A stretch of 64,000 nucleotides of DNA from Methylocaldum szegediense (lineage in GTDB: Bacteria; Pseudomonadota; Gammaproteobacteria; Methylococcales; Methylococcaceae), in the NCBI RefSeq assembly GCF_949769195.1, contig NZ_OX458333.1, positions 806,001 to 870,000 on the forward strand, given 5' to 3'. Below the pieces are notes generated by a model. It saw nothing but the letters and a program-made list of their open reading frames with translations, did not search any database and was not told the origin of the DNA. Made by a program: the position numbers and the translations under genes. Shown in pieces: positions 1 to 8,099 of this stretch (position 1 is the stretch's first letter; each line of letters begins with the position of its first letter).

Positions 1-129
1 AAGAATATCGATAGAAAAAATTGTTATATAAATTTGGTTTGTTATATCAATGAAGAGGATATTAAAATCCAACACACTGATAGGTATGCGCTAGGTTTAT
101 CCATTATTATGGATAAGTATCCAATATAG
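1..129 (+). CDS. C-terminal end of an unidentified AT-rich gene (partial)
   Basis: Frame 1 is open from the first base to a TAG at 127-129 (42 codons). The DNA is about 30 % GC, where stops should be frequent; the other two forward frames close within 30 bases. The tail ends in GLSIIMDKYPI. I do not recognise the family. Its base composition matches the two glycosyltransferase genes downstream, so it may be the end of another polysaccharide-cluster gene, but that rests on position and composition only. Confidence 0.4.
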   Translation, partial: KNIDRKNCYINLVCYINEEDIKIQHTDRYALGLSIIMDKYPI

Positions 130-228
130 TGGAAAATCTTAATTAACCAAGGATAAAGATCTGTCAGGTCTGATTTGTTTCATAACTTTTTTTGTGGAAG
201 CGATGGGGATGAAGTACTCGCTACTTTT

Positions 229-558
229 TCACGGTTTGGATTGGGGTGAGATGGCCCAAGGACTGTTGAGGAAGGTGGTTGTTAGCGTGATGTAGCGAAA
301 CCGGGTGGTATTCGATGTTTGGTTCGCCGCAGAACCGATCGAACTCGTGTGTGCCCGAAGGCTGTTGGCGCAGGTCGGGAAACAGTCGCTGAACTTGAAG
401 CCGGGGTCGGCCACATATGCCTGGATACGGAAAGGGACCTTGCGGACCATCGTCCGGCTGGCGTCTTGCTTTTGGGCTAAGGCTCGCTCAACTCGAAGTT
501 TCGCGTCCTGCCGCACGGTGGGAGTGGTACGGACCTTCTTGTGAAGGCGAATCGGCTT
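229..558 (-). pseudogene. Degenerate, internally deleted IS481-family transposase
   Basis: Read on the minus strand, this is a shrunken relative of the transposase at 3387-4394. The N-terminus PIRLHKKVRTTPTVRQ matches PIRLHKNARTTPAVRQ, but the start codon has become AAG (558-556). The HTH part ALAQKQDASRTMVRK matches ALAQKHGISRTTVRK. After a large deletion come the RIQ...DPGFKFSD region (for RIQ...DNGSEFTD) and THEFDRFC. A second deletion and frameshifts lead to a NNHLPQQSLGHLTPI stretch. About two thirds of the gene is lost, including the last acidic active-site residue. Homology continues upstream to about 625, so the original element end lay there. No function is expected. Confidence 0.8.
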
Positions 559-662
559 TGTGATGAACCTTAGTTGGATAAACCAAAGATCTTCTGAAGA
601 ACGTTTTGGATTTCGAACGGATGATCGCTTCTTCTTAGAAGATAGTAACGGGATTTGACATT

Positions 663-1172
663 ATGAATACGCATTCGACTGATTTTTCGAAAAAAAAAGT
701 ACTAGTAACCTTGGGCGGCGGTGGCCATCTGTGGCAATCAAAACGTCTTATAAGCGCTCTTGGCCAGAATTTCTATTATTGCTATGTGACTGGCTACGAC
801 TGCTTAGTTCCTCCGGAAGTACGTGATAAAGAGGTTTATCAACTAATAACATTCGCAACAATCAGCGGGCGCGGAATAATAAAAAGATTGGCACGGCTAT
901 TTAGCAGCTTGAAAGACGCTTTCCTGATTTTAAGGAAAGCAAATCCAGATGTTGTTATATGTGTCGGAACTTCGCTATCTGTGCCTTTAAGTTTATGGGC
1001 TAACCTATTTGGCAAGAAAGTGGTTTTCATTGAAAGTATTACCCGGATTCAGCGACCATCCGTAACTGGCCGAATTTTATCATCATTAAAATTAATTGAT
1101 CGGCTTTATGTGCAATGGCCAGAAGCAACAAATCTTTATAAAGGGGCAATCTATAAGGGTACAGTTTTATGA
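663..1172 (+). CDS. Alg14/PssD-like glycosyltransferase subunit
   Basis: This 169-residue protein resembles the Alg14/PssD family, the membrane-anchoring and acceptor-binding half of a split GT-B glycosyltransferase. It opens with VLVTLGGGGHLWQ, the glycine-rich loop of the family, followed by a CVGTSLSVPLSLWANLFGKK segment and FIESITRIQRPS, typical of Alg14 proteins. The next gene overlaps by 4 nt (ATGA) and encodes the matching Alg13-type half, so the two are translationally coupled and probably form one enzyme adding a sugar to a lipid-linked polysaccharide precursor. GC content is near 40 %, far below most of the window, which suggests transfer. The acceptor and sugar cannot be told from sequence. 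Confidence 0.8.
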   Translation: MNTHSTDFSKKKVLVTLGGGGHLWQSKRLISALGQNFYYCYVTGYDCLVPPEVRDKEVYQLITFATISGRGIIKRLARLFSSLKDAFLILRKANPDVVICVGTSLSVPLSLWANLFGKKVVFIESITRIQRPSVTGRILSSLKLIDRLYVQWPEATNLYKGAIYKGTVL

Positions 1173-1621
1173 TTCTCGTTACGGTTGGAACTACAATCCC
1201 ATTTGACGATTTGATACGTAGCATAGATAGCTTGATTGAGAAAAATAGGATCCATGATAAAGTGATCTGCCAGATAGGCCGAGGCAAGTATATTCCAAAA
1301 AATTGCGAGTATTTCCGTTTTAAAGACTCTCTCGACGAACTGGTAAAACAAGCTTCCTTAGTAGTCACACACGGCGGTACAGGTACCGTTCTGTCCTTGC
1401 TTACAGAAGGAAAACGATTTGTCGCCGTAGTCAACAAGGATGCAGCGGATAACCACCAACAGGACTTTCTTGATCGACTATCGAAAGAAATTCCTATACG
1501 TTGGGTTACCGATTGTTCAATGCTTGATCAGGCTATTCAGGAAGCGCAAAGCGCGCAAGTTCCATATTTGGCATTACCATCTCTTGCAGGTGATTTAATC
1601 AACTACATTCGGGCAATATAG
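1169..1621 (+). CDS. Alg13/PssE-like glycosyltransferase catalytic subunit
   Basis: This 150-residue protein is the C-terminal GT28-type half of a split GT-B glycosyltransferase, as in Alg13, PssE and EpsF. It begins ILVTVGTTIPFDDLI, the family hallmark, and carries VVTHGGTGTVLSLLTEGK, the nucleotide-sugar binding loop. The conserved DNHQQDF segment follows. It overlaps the Alg14-like gene by 4 nt, which supports a heterodimer acting at the inner face of the cytoplasmic membrane during exopolysaccharide or capsule synthesis. No terminator is obvious right after it. DNA is AT-rich like its partner. The donor (UDP-GlcNAc, glucose or glucuronate) is not predictable here. Confidence 0.85.
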   Translation: MILVTVGTTIPFDDLIRSIDSLIEKNRIHDKVICQIGRGKYIPKNCEYFRFKDSLDELVKQASLVVTHGGTGTVLSLLTEGKRFVAVVNKDAADNHQQDFLDRLSKEIPIRWVTDCSMLDQAIQEAQSAQVPYLALPSLAGDLINYIRAI

Positions 1622-1944
1622 TTTTAAGACAAATAAAAATTCTTGCGATTCTTGATGTGGCAGAGCGAACGTCACATTGAAATAATGCTACGAAAGCATG
1701 CTCACTCAATGTAAAAGCCCGTAAAGTTCAGCCACGAACTGACATAGAGCGTGCGCAAGAGAGCTGTACTATTCCACGTTAACGCATTAGAGCGCTCATA
1801 ATCCCAGTGAATTGAGCAGATGCCGGGCGATCGTGCCCGGCAGACTTCGGGCGCGGTACGTGTAACCCAGCGTCGCCGTGCTACCCCGTCCTGCTTCGCC
1901 CCAAGCCCTGGATAATCCTTTCCATAGCTTGTCCGCTCGCCGCA
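1622..1944. other. Gene-free stretch with one strong hairpin
   Basis: No convincing gene. Composition climbs from AT-rich to GC-rich, marking the edge of the polysaccharide island. A perfect 8-bp stem with a 6-nt loop (TGCCGGGC/GCCCGGCA) lies at 1821-1842. It has no T-run on either side, so it is a weak terminator candidate at best. Confidence 0.4.
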
Positions 1945-2290
1945 AAAGCTTCTTTCAATGCCGCATCAGGACGGTCTAACCCATCGAGCGTTTATCGATT
2001 GGTGGCTTGTGTACGACGATCATGCCCAGGCGGCCAATCCATTCACCTTGCTAGGAAATCGCGTCGAATGGACGCGGAACCGGTCTTCCGATTCGCCAGC
2101 TACCCGAGAGGATTGGAGAAATGGTCATGAACACGGCAAAAGCGGATTCGATCGGACAATAGCTCCTCAAGCGTCTGTTCGACACAGGCGTAAAACATAT
2201 CTTCGATGTTCCGGGGGACTACGTGCTCGGCTTCTACGATCCGATGGCGAAAAGCCCCATCCAGCATACTCCCCACGCTTCGGCGTTTGG
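1945..2290 (+). pseudogene. Degraded copy of the 5' part of the alpha-keto acid decarboxylase gene
   Basis: This stretch repeats, in opposite orientation, the upstream region and first ~55 codons of the intact gene at 7056-5410. From the ATG at 2127 it reads MNTAKADSIGQ, then a TAG, then LLKRLFDTGVKHIF and VPGDYVLGFYDPMAKSPIQH, against MGTAKADSIGQYLLKRLYEAGVKHIF in the intact gene. About 170 bp before the start codon (including the GGAGA ribosome site) are also recognisably copied, at roughly 75-80 % identity by eye. After about 2275 the similarity stops. It cannot make an enzyme; it shows a partial inverted duplication or a former paralogue. Confidence 0.8.
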
Positions 2291-2426
2291 TAAATCTCCA
2301 ACCGCTTAGCGTGCCGTCAAGCTTTCCTTCCGCCGCAAGAATTTCATAGAGACTCCGCCCTTGAAACGGAAGCGACCATAAGCACCAAAGGGTCAATTCT
2401 TCGACCCAGCAATAATTGAGGACGCT

Positions 2427-3005
2427 CTAGCACCGGTGGTCAGCATAAGCCATAACGAGGTACAGATGAGCTTCGGCATCGGATGGGTTTTGATAAACAT
2501 GTGGCACGTCGGCGTTGAAGAGAATGGAGTCACCGGTGTTAAGCGTGTAATCCTGTGAGCCTACAATGATCTGCACGATGCCTTGGCAGACGGCAAGATT
2601 TTCGGTAGTTCCCGCAGGATGGGGCTTCGCCTCCTCGACCGCTCGCGCAGCGAGCCTTACCTCGTAAAATTCGACCTTGCGGTTGACATCAAGAGGAAAT
2701 AGAGCTCTTGAACAGAACGTACCATCCGGCGAAGAAATAATTTTCGCTTCATTGGCTTTAACGACCCGTGGGAGTTCCGAAGGATTTCCGCTAAGAAAGT
2801 TGCTGAGAGGCAAGTCCAGCGCCCGCGCGATTTTCCACAGGACTTTTATGGTGGGCACGCTGCGGCCCAATTCGATTTGTCCGAGCATGGCCCGACTTAC
2901 TCCGGTCAGCTGCGCGAACTGCTCTAGAGATAGATTCCGTTGTTTGCGGAACCGATGCAGATTCTCAGCAATCACAGCGCTCAATGCGTATTCGTTTTCC
3001 TCCAT
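2427..3005 (-). CDS. XRE-family regulator with C-terminal cupin domain
   Basis: The 192-residue protein has an N-terminal Cro/CI-type helix-turn-helix (about residues 8-63; key segment LSLEQFAQLTGVSRAMLGQIE) and a C-terminal cupin (about 115-185) with HPAGTTENLAV, DSILFNADVPHVYQNP. This XRE-cupin (PuuR-like) layout belongs to repressors that sense small ligands, often amines or amino acids, through the cupin. The start at 3005 is chosen because GGAG lies 5 nt upstream; an in-frame ATG at 3029 has no such site. It lies between the decayed and intact decarboxylase copies; it may control that gene, but no operator was identified, so this is only positional inference. Confidence 0.85.
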   Translation of the reverse strand: MEENEYALSAVIAENLHRFRKQRNLSLEQFAQLTGVSRAMLGQIELGRSVPTIKVLWKIARALDLPLSNFLSGNPSELPRVVKANEAKIISSPDGTFCSRALFPLDVNRKVEFYEVRLAARAVEEAKPHPAGTTENLAVCQGIVQIIVGSQDYTLNTGDSILFNADVPHVYQNPSDAEAHLYLVMAYADHRC

Positions 3006-3309
3006 GCTGTCTCCGTCAAAGAGATACAAGAAAGATATCCTTCGGGTTAATCCGCTTGTTTTTCCCGTTCGAGCATCGACTTTTTGCCGATGCGCTTGAA
3101 AATCGACAGCAAGAAACCACGGATTTTTTCGGCTGAGGGCGCGCTTCTATGGGCAGGACCCGCCTGGGCTCAAATGAACATGGCATTCGGCTCCCGGTAA
3201 TCCAGAATTGTTATTTATCCGCGCTTGTACCGCTTGTAAACGAAGGTGGGTTCGGCATCAGGATGGCTCTAATCGACCTACGTGTCGCGTCTCGTGTGAT
3301 TATTTACCG

Positions 3310-4395
3310 AGAAGGAGTTATGCTCTGTTCGAAGCCCGGAGCCTTCTCCAGGAGATATTCGGTTCGTCCAAGTGAGGTTTCTCTCCATGCCGATTCGTCT
3401 TCATAAGAACGCCCGTACCACCCCGGCCGTTCGGCAGGCCATTCAAGCGTCCACGTTGAGCGAGCGCGCCTTGGCCCAAAAGCATGGCATTAGCCGAACG
3501 ACCGTCCGCAAGTGGAAACACCGCTCCTCGGTCGAAGATGCCTCACACCGGCCCCACACCCTCAGAACCACGCTCACGCCCGCCCAGGAAGCCATCGTGG
3601 TCTACCTCCGCCAAGCTCTGCTCCTCCCCTTGGATGATCTCCTGGCCGTGACCCGGGAATTTCTCAATCCCGCCGTGTCCCGTTCCGGGCTAGACCGCTG
3701 CCTGCGCCGCCACGGGGTGGCGTCCCTCAAGACCCTGCTTCCGCCTACAGAGAAGGCGAAGGTCAAACCCTTCAAGGCCTATGAGCCCGGCTTCCTTCAC
3801 CTGGATGTTAAGTACTTGCCCGCCATCGACGGCGAACCCCGCCGATACCTGTTCGTCGCCATCGACCGCGCCACCCGCTGGGTCTATGTCGCCCTCAAGC
3901 CCAACCGCACCGCCTTAAGCGCAAAGGACTTCCTCAAAGCGGTGATTCAGGCCGCGCCTTTCCGCATCCAGAAATGCCTGACCGACAACGGCTCGGAGTT
4001 TACCGACCGTTTCCTGACCCGAACTCGGCAGCCCTCGGGGACGCATGAGTTTGACCGCCTCTGTACTGAACAAGGCATCGAACATCGCCTGATTCCGCCG
4101 GGCCGGCCCCAAACGAATGGCCTGGTGGAACGCTTCAATGGCCGCATCGAGGAGGTGTTGCAAACCCATCACTTCGATTCAACCGCCGATCTGGACACCA
4201 CCCTGCACCGCTATGTCGAGCTGTACAATCATCACATTCCCCAAAAGGCCTTAGGCCATCTCACCCCGATCCAGGCTCTCAAAAACTGGCAACTGTCCCA
4301 TCCTCATCTTTTTCGAAAGAAGGTTTACGATCTTGCGGGACTTGACACCTACGGGCAAGTTTTCTGTTATAGAGACAAGCCATACCCCGAATAGA
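3310..4395 (+). mobile_element. IS481-family insertion sequence
   Basis: Approximate extent of the element carrying the transposase at 3387-4394. The left boundary comes from where similarity to the degraded copy at 225-630 ends (near TCTGTTCGAA at 3324-3333). The right part contains TCTGTTATAGAGACA at about 4360-4374, whose TGT...ACA character suits an IS481 tip. I could not pair clean terminal inverted repeats. An 11-bp word TGTGATTATTT occurs at 3295-3305 and 4429-4439, outside the likely ends, and is probably not the target duplication. Confidence 0.65.
3387..4394 (+). CDS. IS481-family transposase, apparently intact
   Basis: The 335-residue DDE transposase is complete. The N-terminal winged HTH includes ERALAQKHGISRTTVRKWKH (about 29-50). 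The rve-type catalytic core shows the first aspartate in HLDVKYLP, the second in CLTDNGSEFTD, and the glutamate in QTNGLVERFNGR. The C-terminus has YNHHIPQKALGHLTPIQALKNW. ATG 3387 matches the usual MPIRLHKNARTTP start; a GTG at 3372 would add five residues. The last ~20 residues may read through the element tip. A shrunken relative sits 3 kb away, so this family was active here more than once. Confidence 0.9.
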   Translation: MPIRLHKNARTTPAVRQAIQASTLSERALAQKHGISRTTVRKWKHRSSVEDASHRPHTLRTTLTPAQEAIVVYLRQALLLPLDDLLAVTREFLNPAVSRSGLDRCLRRHGVASLKTLLPPTEKAKVKPFKAYEPGFLHLDVKYLPAIDGEPRRYLFVAIDRATRWVYVALKPNRTALSAKDFLKAVIQAAPFRIQKCLTDNGSEFTDRFLTRTRQPSGTHEFDRLCTEQGIEHRLIPPGRPQTNGLVERFNGRIEEVLQTHHFDSTADLDTTLHRYVELYNHHIPQKALGHLTPIQALKNWQLSHPHLFRKKVYDLAGLDTYGQVFCYRDKPYPE

Positions 4396-5409
4396 CCGTG
4401 GATGATCATTCCAATGCGGTCGAAACACTGTGATTATTTTAGGTTGCTGCCTTTCTGCCGGATTCCACCGTAGAGCTGCAGACGCAACGGACCACGGGGC
4501 CTGCGAGGTAACGTCCCGCTCGGTGAAGACGGGTCTTGAAGGCCCTTCAACCGAATTCAAGGCAGACTTCGCAAACGACCCGTCCTGCGCAATTGAGCAC
4601 GTCCGACTGCGGTGTCTAAGAACGAGTGCTTCGTTCGTTGGCGCCTGGGTGGCAGAAATTGGCTGCTACGGTCCCCAGTTGCTCCCGCTGCGTGAAATCT
4701 GTCTTTTTTGCTGCCCCCTCGGCAACACCTTGAAGGAATTCGACAACCAAGGCATGGAGGTTATGCCCTTGAGCTTTGAGGTTCTGGGCTAAGACGTAAG
4801 GTATGGGTACTTGAACCGATGAGGGCGAATGGTGGACTGTACGATTAAGCATGGTCGTTTCCCTCTAATTACATGATGTGCAAGGCAAAAATAGCAGAGC
4901 AACAGTCGTTGCACGGTGATTGTTTTAGTTGAAAAGTAGCTTACCGATACTTTCTTATTTCTTAAAGGAATATTAATTAATAAAGTGATAACATTAAGTT
5001 ATAAAAAGATAGGCATTCTTCGTACGGCCACATTCGTGTCAAGACGGCAAGCTGATCTTGACAGCCTGATTGTTTAAGAGACCCCGAGGCTAATAGCATT
5101 GTCATAGGGTAGGGCGCGAACATGGGTTTTGCCCATCTCGTCGCACATGAACACACGCACCTGATCCCCTCCGCCATGCCCCACCTCACAGCCGCGTCGC
5201 ACGATACGTCTTATCCAACGGCGCACCAAACGGATGGCCGTTAAGAAACGCTCCCGCTAGTCTACGGAGGTTAAAAACCGTCGCGAGCGAAGGAAATTCT
5301 GCCGCGGCAAGCGGCTTTAGATCTCGCCAGGGTACGGGTGAGGAAAGCCATTTCGTACAGGCGCAGGTCGTTCTGTTTCTCTCCGGATATTGCTCGATCG
5401 AATCCCGCT
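4395..5409. other. 1-kb gene-poor stretch
   Basis: No confident gene. A minus-strand frame at 4852-4616 (78 codons, starting MLNRTVHHSPSS) has an AGAGGG about 8 nt before its ATG and could be a small protein, but it has no recognisable domain. The interval 4850-5030 is AT-rich. The rest looks like eroded DNA between the insertion sequence and the decarboxylase gene. Confidence 0.3.
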
Positions 5410-7056
5410 TCAGCCCCTGACCCTGGATTTCAAGACTTCGGCAAGGCGCCTCATGGCCGAAGACGAGTCGTCACGCGAGATATGAACGTTGATGATGCTG
5501 GGTGTCGCGTGGTTGGCGAGCGCTTCGACAAGGGCTTTCTCGAAGGATTCTTCATCGGGTGCGTCGTACCCATTCAAAGGGCCGAAGAGCTCGCCGAGCC
5601 GGTCGAAATTCCAGCAGCTGATGTCGTTGAAAGGCCCGTCGAGGATGTACCTTTCGGTGCTGTACCCGCAATTGTTGAAAACCACCACGATCGGCGCGAG
5701 GCCGAAGCGTATGTGGGTCGAGAGTTCGGTGCCGGTCATCTGGAACGCGCCGTCTCCGACCAGAATTAGCGCGCGATGGTCAGGCCGGGCGATTTGCGCG
5801 CCGAGCGCCGCGGGCACCGCGAACCCCATCGTGGTGTAGAACGCGGAGGACAGAAATTCGCTCCGCTCATAGACCCGCAGGTCGATCGCGGCGAACAGAC
5901 AATCCCCGACGTCGCTGACCACGATCATGTCGGGCGTAAGCGCGCGATCGAGCCGTTCGATCAGCCGCGCGATGGTCATTGGGCGCTCTGGCATGGGAAA
6001 CTCGGTGGCCTCCGGCGTGGTTACCGGCGCCGGGAAGGTTTCGTGTTTAGCTTTCACCGTACGCGCGAGAGATAGGACGAAATCCGATAATGTGACGCGA
6101 GGATAGCGGTGATAGCGGATCACGACTTCATTTTGCGCTGCGCGCACGATGCGGTGAGGGTCGAGGCGCGCGGTGTAGACGCCAGTATCGATATCGTTCA
6201 ACGTGACGCCCAACATCAGCAACAAATCGGATTGCTCTACCATGTACCGCGCGTTCTCCGAACTCATCGCGCCTTCATAGACCCCAAGATAGGCCGGATG
6301 CCGCTCGGCGATCACCGATTTACCGGTCAACGTGGCCGCCACTGGCAGACGCGCCCGCTCGACCAGCTCGACCAGAGCGTCCTGAAGGCCGCGCCGATGC
6401 AGCTCTACTCCCGCCAAGACGGTCGGCGAAACCGATTTACTCATGAGTTCTGCGGTCTCGGCGACCGCTTCCGATAGCGCGGCTTCGTCGCTGGCGGGCT
6501 CCTCCGGCGGCTCCGTGGGTACCGGATGGCCTTCTGCCATGACTAGATCTCGCGGCAGTTCGATGTAGACCGGCTTGCACGAATGGCGAGCGGCTGCGAT
6601 GACCCGGTCGATCTGGCGAAAGGCGATGATCGGATCGTCGAGCGTCACAGCGGCGCAGGTGATGCGATCGAAAATTTCGCGCTGAAACGTGAAGGGACCG
6701 AAACGGTGATGAATCATTGGATCTTCCTTCTGTTCGCGCACCCCTGGAGCGCCGCTGATGACGATTACGGGCGAGCTTTCCGCATAGGCACCGGCGACCG
6801 CGTTGACCGTATTCAGAGCTCCCACGCCGTAAGTCACCGCCAAAGCGCCGAGTCCTCGGCAGCGGGCATAACCGTCCGCCGCAAAGGCCGCGGTATCCTC
6901 CCGCGTTGTGCCGACATGCTGGATGGGGCTCTTAGCCATCAGATCGTAAAAGCCGAGCACGTAATCCCCGGGAACGCCGAAGATGTGCTTTACGCCCGCT
7001 TCGTACAGACGCTTGAGGAGGTATTGTCCGATCGAATCCGCTTTTGCAGTGCCCAT
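5410..7056 (-). CDS. Thiamine-diphosphate alpha-keto acid decarboxylase (pyruvate/indolepyruvate decarboxylase type)
   Basis: This 548-residue enzyme has the three-domain ThDP decarboxylase fold. The N-terminal PYR domain has GVPGDYVLGFYD and a conserved Glu in TTREDTAAFAADGYAR. A His-His pair lies in PMIHHRFG, typical of pyruvate and indolepyruvate decarboxylases rather than acetolactate synthase. The C-terminal ThDP motif runs GDGAFQMTGTE to NNCGYSTERYI. It probably turns a 2-keto acid such as pyruvate into an aldehyde plus CO2 in the cytoplasm. Start 7056 is chosen because GGAGA sits 7 nt upstream; ATG 7062 is only 1 nt from it. A degraded copy of its 5' end lies at 1945-2290. The exact substrate is not certain. 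Confidence 0.85.
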   Translation of the reverse strand: MGTAKADSIGQYLLKRLYEAGVKHIFGVPGDYVLGFYDLMAKSPIQHVGTTREDTAAFAADGYARCRGLGALAVTYGVGALNTVNAVAGAYAESSPVIVISGAPGVREQKEDPMIHHRFGPFTFQREIFDRITCAAVTLDDPIIAFRQIDRVIAAARHSCKPVYIELPRDLVMAEGHPVPTEPPEEPASDEAALSEAVAETAELMSKSVSPTVLAGVELHRRGLQDALVELVERARLPVAATLTGKSVIAERHPAYLGVYEGAMSSENARYMVEQSDLLLMLGVTLNDIDTGVYTARLDPHRIVRAAQNEVVIRYHRYPRVTLSDFVLSLARTVKAKHETFPAPVTTPEATEFPMPERPMTIARLIERLDRALTPDMIVVSDVGDCLFAAIDLRVYERSEFLSSAFYTTMGFAVPAALGAQIARPDHRALILVGDGAFQMTGTELSTHIRFGLAPIVVVFNNCGYSTERYILDGPFNDISCWNFDRLGELFGPLNGYDAPDEESFEKALVEALANHATPSIINVHISRDDSSSAMRRLAEVLKSRVRG

Positions 7057-7240
7057 GACCATTTCTCCAATTCTCTCGGGTGGCTGGTGTGGTGGTTCGG
7101 AGATCCGATTGGATGTCCATTCGAGGCGATTTCCGGACGAGGTACATGGATCGGTCGTCCTACCGTGATCGTCGTCCACGAGCCACCTATCGATAAACAC
7201 TCGATGCCTTAGACCGGTGCTGGCCTGCTCCGGCATCGAT
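7057..7240 (-). promoter_or_regulatory. Conserved upstream region of the decarboxylase gene
   Basis: The 170-odd bases before the decarboxylase start are preserved in the inverted duplicate at about 1955-2126, including a GTTTATCGAT..GGTGGCT block and the GGAGA ribosome site. This probably contains the promoter and 5' leader. No sigma-70 hexamers could be assigned with confidence. Confidence 0.4.
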
Positions 7241-7460
7241 AAGGAAAGTGGCGGGGTATTCGAAACCTGGCGCATACCGCCCGTGCTTCGTTGTATAACC
7301 CAAAACCGGGTGTTTTAAAACCCGAGCCCAATCGCCGACCGTTTCGGTGAGGCGGACTCCCTTAAGAAAGCGCTGACGATATATCCAGGCGCTGGCTGTT
7401 TTCTTTTATTTGAATTAGCCGACCTCAATAAGTTAGGGCCGCCCCCCACGGGGTGAACGC

Positions 7461-7815
7461 GTGACCGATAGACGTACGGTGTCGTTGCGCCGAACGACCG
7501 TGAACACCACCGAGCAAGAACTGGATGCCTAGTGCTGCGATCAAGGTGCACTGACCGTAGAACGTTTCGTGGCATATCTCGATGTCGATGTGCTGCCGCT
7601 CTTGCTCGCCGATAGGACGCTGATTCTCGACCGATACCCGGTTCGCTGGACACGCGCTGTCCGGGCGTTTCTGGACCGCCATCACATCCGTTATGTCGAC
7701 TTTCCGCTGCACCCACTGGCGTTCGATTCAAGCGAGTAAGCGTGGTTCAACTCAAGCACGTTTTGAAATGCGAGAATCCGCGCACCGTGGACCACCTCCT
7801 CAATACCCTTCACTG
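7461..7815 (+). pseudogene. IS630-family transposase remnant
   Basis: From 7533 the frame reads DQGALTVERFVAYLDVDVLP, LLADRTLILDRYPVRWTRAV and FLDRHHIRYVDFPLHPLAFD, the D-box to E-box region of IS630/Tc1-type DDE transposases (compare TLILDNAPVH and YLPPYSPDFNPIE). A TAA at 7737-7739 interrupts just before AWFN, and a one-base deletion shifts WFNLKHVLKCENPRTVDHLL into another frame. The second aspartate region is altered (RYPV for NAPV). This is a dead fragment without visible element ends. Confidence 0.7.
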
Positions 7816-8099
7816 AGCCGGCCAATCCATTACCCCGAATGATGCTCATGAGTACTTGAACAGGTCGAGGACTTTTCAGTCACCGACTCAAATTGAAAAC
7901 GCTGTAAGCCGGGTCGTTGCAAAAAGGAAAGTTACCGCTCGGTGAATTTTTCACAGGATTGTTAGTAACCTTTTTCTAGACTAGCTCCGGCTTGGAAACG
8001 CGTTAGACAAGAAACCGTTTTCGGATTTTTCGAAACTATATTCGACGGATGCCTTATTTAAGGTTTTTAGTCAACGAATATAAAAAAGGATAATCATCC

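Noticed and set aside
3295-4439. 11-bp direct repeat TGTGATTATTT as target-site duplication of the IS481 element
   Set aside because: The copies lie outside the likely element ends with no inverted repeat next to them; an 11-bp match in AT-rich flanks can be chance.
5338-7212. Several plus-strand frames antisense to the decarboxylase
   Set aside because: Antisense shadows of a conserved thiamine-diphosphate enzyme; no domain or ribosome site.
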